Shown here piece by piece: positions 59,302 through 64,000 of a stretch of 64,000 bases of DNA (within the stretch, counting starts at the first letter, position 1; each line of letters opens with the position of its first letter). Under the pieces are notes generated by a model, which saw nothing but the letters and a program-made list of their open reading frames with translations, was not told the DNA's origin and did no database searches. Made by a program: the position numbers and the translations under genes. Source of the DNA: Hysterangium stoloniferum (taxonomy: Eukaryota > Basidiomycota > Agaricomycetes > Hysterangiales > Hysterangiaceae); the NCBI GenBank assembly GCA_015178975.1, contig WHVD01000015.1:682001-746000 (forward strand), written 5' to 3'.

Positions 59302-62065
59302 GGATCCGAAAATTTATGGCCCGGAAAAGGGCAGGAGTCGAGTCGGAATTAGGTAGAAGTTCCGGAATGAGGATAAGTATTTTCTTTCTTACGACAAATG
59401 GTCTGATTTGGATTTCAAACACTGTCACATCAAAGTCATAATTGTCTGCAATAAGGAACTAGGATTTCTTACGCAGCTCAGGATTAAGACAACCCGGAAA
59501 TCTCGACTCGCATCGTATCAGCTACCCCAATGTTGTGTTGCGACCATTTGCTTCTGAATTGAATTTCTTTCCTTTGATGGGCTGGACATTCTGGTTTTTG
59601 GCCCCGAAGAGAAAAAAAATGAACAGGTAGATGCTGGTGAGGGTTTTTGCATAGATCAAACATATCTGAACGGTGTACTAAACCCATACAAGTTATACAT
59701 ATTCAAAACAGTACCTTAATTCTGGCAGTAAATTACCACATCTAACTGTATAAATTACGTCTTCCAATCCCTATTATATCTACGATCGCCCCGACATTGA
59801 CCCATGTAGGATCGCAACCACCGGAGCACCGGACAGGTCTCATGGCGTCGCAGGTGGTATTTCCTGCGCCTCAGATGCTTTCTGTGCCTCATAGGCTTTC
59901 CAAATCCGGATCACACCATCTCGGCTGCGCGTAGCAAAAGTAAAGTCATCACCGATGGGTTTGCAGCCGACATCGACTGTTTTGTCTTCGTCCTTTTCGG
60001 AAGCAGGTATAATATGCACGGGATCTTCCCGGTCTTTGCTCCAGAAGTAAATTTGACCGTCTGATAGAATCAATCAGTCCATGAAGTGGCGAGAATTATG
60101 TCAAGGCAAACCGTTTGTGACAGAGAGAAGGAAATGCCCGGTGCTCAACCAATGTATTTTTCCGACAAATTTCTCCGTGGCACTTCTTAAATGTAATTGA
60201 CGCAGCAACGATAGACGTATCACGTTGTCGACGCATTGGATAGACCAAAGTTGTGGTGGCTATATCATTGTGGTTATTATGGCTACTGGAAGTGAGAGAA
60301 GGCGTATAATGATATGAACCTGATCTCGGTAGCTGATGGCAATAATGTCTGCATCCTTTGAAAAACTAATGTCTTCTACCTCTTTCCAAACCGGAATTTC
60401 TCTGTTGCATCACCGGGCTTTAAATTACGTGACATGAAAATGGATAGCTTACTCACCTCATTATTGTCAGTGTATTTACGTCGAATACTACGCATCGGTG
60501 AATAACCATAACGCAATTGGAAAATATGAAGCTCACTCATGAGCCTTCGCATGGGGAGGGCATGGGCTGGGTGCGATTGAGTTGATTTGCTTGTAACGGT
60601 TACTGCCATTGCAATCAGGGGGCCTGAATCTTTTGCATATTGGCCCAACACGTCCATGTGGTCAATGCGGATATTGTCGAGTTCTTCGCTGAAATATTCA
60701 TGCCCATCGACGCCCTTGTAAATGGGAAAATTCTGATAATGAACTCTAGGAACAAAGTACAAGCTCTTACAATACATGAGATAATATTCCTTGTTTCGCC
60801 TTCCGCGAGAATAAACCGAGGATGGGTCGAATCAGTCTCGTCTAACGAGAGATTCAGCAGCCGTTACTAAAAGAGACAAAATAAAGCAAACAAACCATTT
60901 GATTCAGGGAGACTCATGACTAGACCAACTTGGTTGCCGCGTTGAATTGTTGTCGAGGCCCCATGCTACAACAACGATATAACGTCGGAATCGAAAGCAA
61001 GATCCCACACTAACCGTAGACCACACATCTATGAAGGTCTTCTGGTACGTCCACGTTAAGAGATATGCACCTGATGATGACCAAACCACTTGTCGCGGCC
61101 CATTTCCTGTATAACTAGACCGGTCGGTGATGCGTTTGCTTCCAGGAAGGCTAAGCTTGAAAAGAAACAATGATGGAAATCGTCAATACGACCCACTGTC
61201 ATACACATACAGAGATTGAGCTTACATCGCATTGCAGAGTGTGCGTTGGCGCGGCCACAGCAATTACATTGCCATCCGGACTGAATTGAGGATAACCAAG
61301 AGGATTCCTATCATCACGAATCTGTTGTCCCGTAGGGGTGACAAATCGAAGCTGTTTTATAAGACGGGCTACCAATTGAAGTTCTTTATTGTTCTGTATC
61401 ATCCTTTCTGCAGCCATCACTTTTACCACTAGCCGGCGAAACCGTTTTTGGGTAAAAGGGTGCGGTGAAAGGGTGAGAATTCGAGGAGCCGGTTCTTGAG
61501 GAGGGGGGGACGTTGTTGGTGAAAGGTCTGCGTCGTTGGCGTTGTCATCCGTGGAATTTGGCATCTCTGGTATGCTCGTGATTGTTGAAATTCTAGAATG
61601 TGAGCTACCACCGATAGAATATGACCTAGACGAGGCTCGAGGGCTTGTACTCGGATCGTTCAAGGTGTTGAGCTCTATTGCATTATCCGGGTCATTCGTC
61701 GCGGGCGTGTGGGAATGTCGAATCCTATTATACTTCCATTTATCCGCAAGTGACCACAGTGCCAAAGCTGCTAGCGTAGAGATGCTCATCAATTCACAGC
61801 CAAAAACGACCACTTGAGTTCCACGAGCCTAGCGAGGTTCAGTCAAATTCCGACTTAGATGTGCGTTATTACCTGTGAAACAGACACGAAACAAGCCAAT
61901 CCCGCCAAAAAGCTAACGACAGATAACACGAGAAATATAGTAGGAGAAAATCGTATCCACTTCCACGGGCCTCCTCGCAATCGAGGTTTGGGAGAGCTGC
62001 TGCGGAGGGGTTAGGATCGGATTGTTGCACTTGAGATAGATTCACATACTACATAGCATTTCTCC
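59302..62065. repeat. Segmental duplication, unit 2
   Basis: A 2764-bp direct repeat of 54488-57228, offset by about 4.8 kb. Both ends break sharply (GGATCC on the left, TTTCTCC on the right). Small indels in low-complexity spots, such as the CACCAA/TTGGTG run near 61512, separate the copies. Confidence 0.85.
59840..62065 (-). pseudogene. Membrane/WD40-family paralogue D, 5'-truncated
   Basis: Near-identical to the 3' two thirds of paralogue C: membrane segment VVFGCELMSISTLAALALWS, linker with SLTQKRFRRLVVKVMAAERM-like sequence, and propeller words GYPQFSPDGNVIAVAA, RQVVWSSSGAYLLTWTYQ, GQIYFWSKDREDPVHIIPAS and RDGVIRIWKAYE. The duplicated block ends at 62065 inside the membrane-segment exon. 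The start codon, helical region and first membrane segments are therefore absent and nothing similar lies upstream. The remaining frames show no stop relative to C, so the copy is recent or still selected. Confidence 0.75.
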
Positions 62066-62293
62066 GTTTAACGTCCAACTGAGCGGAATTTCAATTCAAT
62101 ATATATAAAAAAGTACATGTAAATTCGCATAAATTTTCTTTATCTTTCATACCATGTCCTTCACCTATCTGCAGTTCTTCCCTCTACTTTCAACTCCACC
62201 ACCTTGCCGCACTACGATGCTCCCATTCCAACAAACAAGCAAGTCCTCCCTAAGTTCAAAAAGATCCCGCAGGCCCCAATAGCCAGTACATCC
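62066..62293. other. Short spacer with TATA-like sequence
   Basis: TATATATAAAAAAG at about 62099-62113, about 40 bp before ATGTCCTTCACC (62154), could be a core promoter. The ATG at 62154 opens only a short frame. Confidence 0.4.
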
Positions 62294-62818
62294 ATGACTG
62301 GTGGGGGATTCATTACCCACATGCCTCGTACAGACAATGTCGAGAGCAATTGGAGTACCCTAGGACCAACCCCCCTGTCGACTTTCTCCTTTGGTGCTGA
62401 GCTGGGGAGAGATAGCGGTACTGATTGGAGTAAGCCATTAAGGCACTCCTTCAGACCATCATCAGAGGAAGTTGCTGCTACTATGCAGAGGCAGGAAATG
62501 TTTATGGAAGAACATAACGCAAGGTGGCTCACCCACAAAAGAGAAAGATGCGCTGAGTATAAAAGTCAACAGGAGGCAAGGGGAGCAAGAGAGGGAGTCC
62601 CCTCCAAGCGACAGCGGCGTGAGGACAGAGTACGATTCGGAAACAGAGCTTCCACACCGATCCTTCCCCCCCTGGGAGAGAAATGGGCCGACTTCGCAGA
62701 GACAGATGATAGCGAGGGTGGGATGCCTTGCATTAGAATGACGGGAACCAAGAGCTGGAAAGAAAAGGAGGGCACCATCTTCTATGACTGGGAACTACTC
62801 CGGCATATTAAGTTGTGA
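62294..62818 (+). CDS. Unassigned ORF, Arg/Glu-rich
   Basis: The frame is open from about 62150 and the first in-frame ATG is at 62294, giving 174 residues ending WELLRHIKL. The middle is charged (QRQEMFMEEHNARWLTHKRE, PSKRQRREDRVRFGNR). I do not recognise it. An acidic then proline-rich frame follows at 62880-63316 (DFSSDEDEEEDEDRNDVYSV, PPPILHPAHTPPAPILAPHL). Together they could be exons of one protein or a gag-like remnant of a retroelement, since such charged, proline-rich proteins occur there. No catalytic domain is visible. Confidence 0.35.
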   Translation: MTGGGFITHMPRTDNVESNWSTLGPTPLSTFSFGAELGRDSGTDWSKPLRHSFRPSSEEVAATMQRQEMFMEEHNARWLTHKRERCAEYKSQQEARGAREGVPSKRQRREDRVRFGNRASTPILPPLGEKWADFAETDDSEGGMPCIRMTGTKSWKEKEGTIFYDWELLRHIKL

Positions 62819-63316
62819 TGGATAACCCTTACCTGAGGGGATGGTCAAGCACTGCCCCAACGAGAAAAAGGATATCGTAGGGGACCAATCGATTTTTCCT
62901 CAGATGAGGATGAGGAGGAAGATGAGGATAGGAATGATGTGTATAGCGTCCGATATCTGGGAGAGGATTGTCACAAAGGGTTCCTCCTCCCCTCAAAAGT
63001 TCGCTTCGTGACCAGTGACCCCAATCAACGACAAACACAGAAACCATCATCCAAAGTATGGAGGGGTCGTCGCCCTAGTCAACTGTCACAGGAACGTGAA
63101 CCTTCCCTGAATCCAGTCCCATGCCTTTCGCCAACTTTGAGGCCCCCTCCCATCCTCCACCCTGCACACACTCCCCCGGCCCCAATTCTAGCACCTCATC
63201 TACCCCCTTCCCCCAAGGCTATACCAGTTCCTACCCCACTTCCGCCATCACCAGCTATCCCTCCCGACTGTTATGTATTTCTAAGTTTTTCCCAATTTTT
63301 AACCAATTTCCCCTAA

Positions 63317-63715
63317 CAAATTGCGAAAATGAATATTTAAATGTAATTATATTGCGATGATAAAATTGTACAATATTTGCTTGATTTACCTTGAATTTTT
63401 ACAATTTATTTTGTATTTTTATCTTGTAAACTGAGCAAGCTATTGAATTTCTACCTTTTATTCTTTTTTGATTAATATGTCAGCGACTCAGCGCTTAATC
63501 ACAACGCGTGAAGTGATCACGTGATATTCACATGACATTTCAAACTCCGATGCTGACAAAACGCGATATGAAATAATCACGCATATTCAAGGCAATATAT
63601 ATATTTATATTATTATAATAAATATTATTATATTTATAGTTAACTAAAAATAAATATAATAAATATATAATAATATCAAACCAGCCACCTTTTATTACAC
63701 GGTGCGTGGGAAAAT
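63317..63715. other. AT-rich interval
   Basis: AT-rich, with an almost pure A/T block at about 63590-63680 (TATTATTATA-type words). A palindromic TGATCACGTGAT word lies at about 63514. No gene. Confidence 0.5.
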
Positions 63716-63880
63716 CGTCACAATGAGTGACAGCCGTCACAACAGGTGACAGTTGTCACAAAGGGCGCACGATGGTCACAGAGGTGCGGGATGGTCACAG
63801 AGGCGCACGACGGTCACAGAGGCACACGATGGTCACAGAGGCATGTGACGGTCACAGAGGCGCGTGACAGTCACAAGACA
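63716..63880. repeat. 19-bp minisatellite with GGTCACAGAGGC core
   Basis: At least five consecutive 19-bp units start at 63772, 63791, 63810, 63829 and 63848, each close to ATGGTCACAGAGGCGCACG. A partial unit follows and degenerate GTGAC/GTCAC units precede from 63725. The unit length is not a multiple of three. Confidence 0.9.
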
Positions 63881-64000
63881 CCAAGGGTGTCATGCGTGCA
63901 CACAGGTGCGAGAGCATTATGTCATCATATATGCTACTACAGCAAAAACCGGAAATTCCCTGGAATATTCCAGTGGCTTCCAAAGAAATAGTAGTTGATA

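Noticed and set aside
59004..59441. Overlapping 145- and 137-residue ORFs on opposite strands
   Set aside because: Neither has motifs, splice evidence or a copy elsewhere in the window; open frames on both strands can arise by chance.
63716..63880. CRISPR array
   Set aside because: Units are contiguous without spacers and the window is eukaryotic nuclear DNA.
63746..63991. ORF over the 19-bp minisatellite
   Set aside because: The unit is not a multiple of three, so the apparent repeat peptide changes frame; it is an artefact of the tandem repeat.

Overview
The window is nuclear DNA of a filamentous basidiomycete, most likely an Agaricomycete. Genes are split by many 50-60 bp GT-AG introns, histone H4 has three introns, biotin synthesis uses a fused BioD-BioA protein, and Ty3/gypsy chromoviruses, copia-like debris and Tc1/mariner relics are present. 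The genus cannot be fixed from the sequence. All gene models below were spliced by eye.

Layout: (1) 1-9300 is a compact gene block. It holds RPL35 (-), a frameshifted unknown gene with an inverted copy, a GPI-anchored chitin deacetylase (+), a secreted WSC-domain protein (+), complex I subunit NDUFB9/B22 (+) and histone H4 (+). (2) 9300-26900 is a transposon graveyard. A 7.98 kb Ty3/gypsy chromovirus with both LTRs (11323-19303) carries an antisense Zn2Cys6-like cargo gene. Beside it lie an AT-rich orphan gene broken at the LTR edge, a second gypsy relic carrying two solo LTRs with perfect 5-bp target duplications, and a Tc1/mariner transposase split by a 633-bp insertion. (3) 27000-31200 is a Zn2Cys6 transcription factor gene wrecked by a partial tandem duplication, a local inversion and an insertion. 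(4) 31994-38204 is a large diaphanous-type formin (-). (5) 39211-47116 holds two tandem paralogues (+) of an unnamed family with an N-terminal helical region, membrane segments and a C-terminal WD40-like propeller. (6) 47381-54252 is a housekeeping block: BioDA (-), then RPA2 and RRN3 (+), with BioDA and RPA2 only 102 bp apart, head to head. (7) 54488-62065 holds two further paralogues of the membrane/WD40 family on the minus strand, the second being a 5'-truncated segmental copy. (8) 62066-64000 holds an unassigned ORF, an AT-rich stretch and a 19-bp minisatellite.

The housekeeping genes are independent of each other: ribosome, chromatin, respiration, cell wall, actin, biotin, replication and Pol I transcription. 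The most distinctive parts are the four-copy membrane/WD40 family surrounding the essential-gene block, the gypsy element with antisense cargo, a slippery heptamer shared at the gag stop of two diverged gypsy elements, and the rearranged transcription factor locus.
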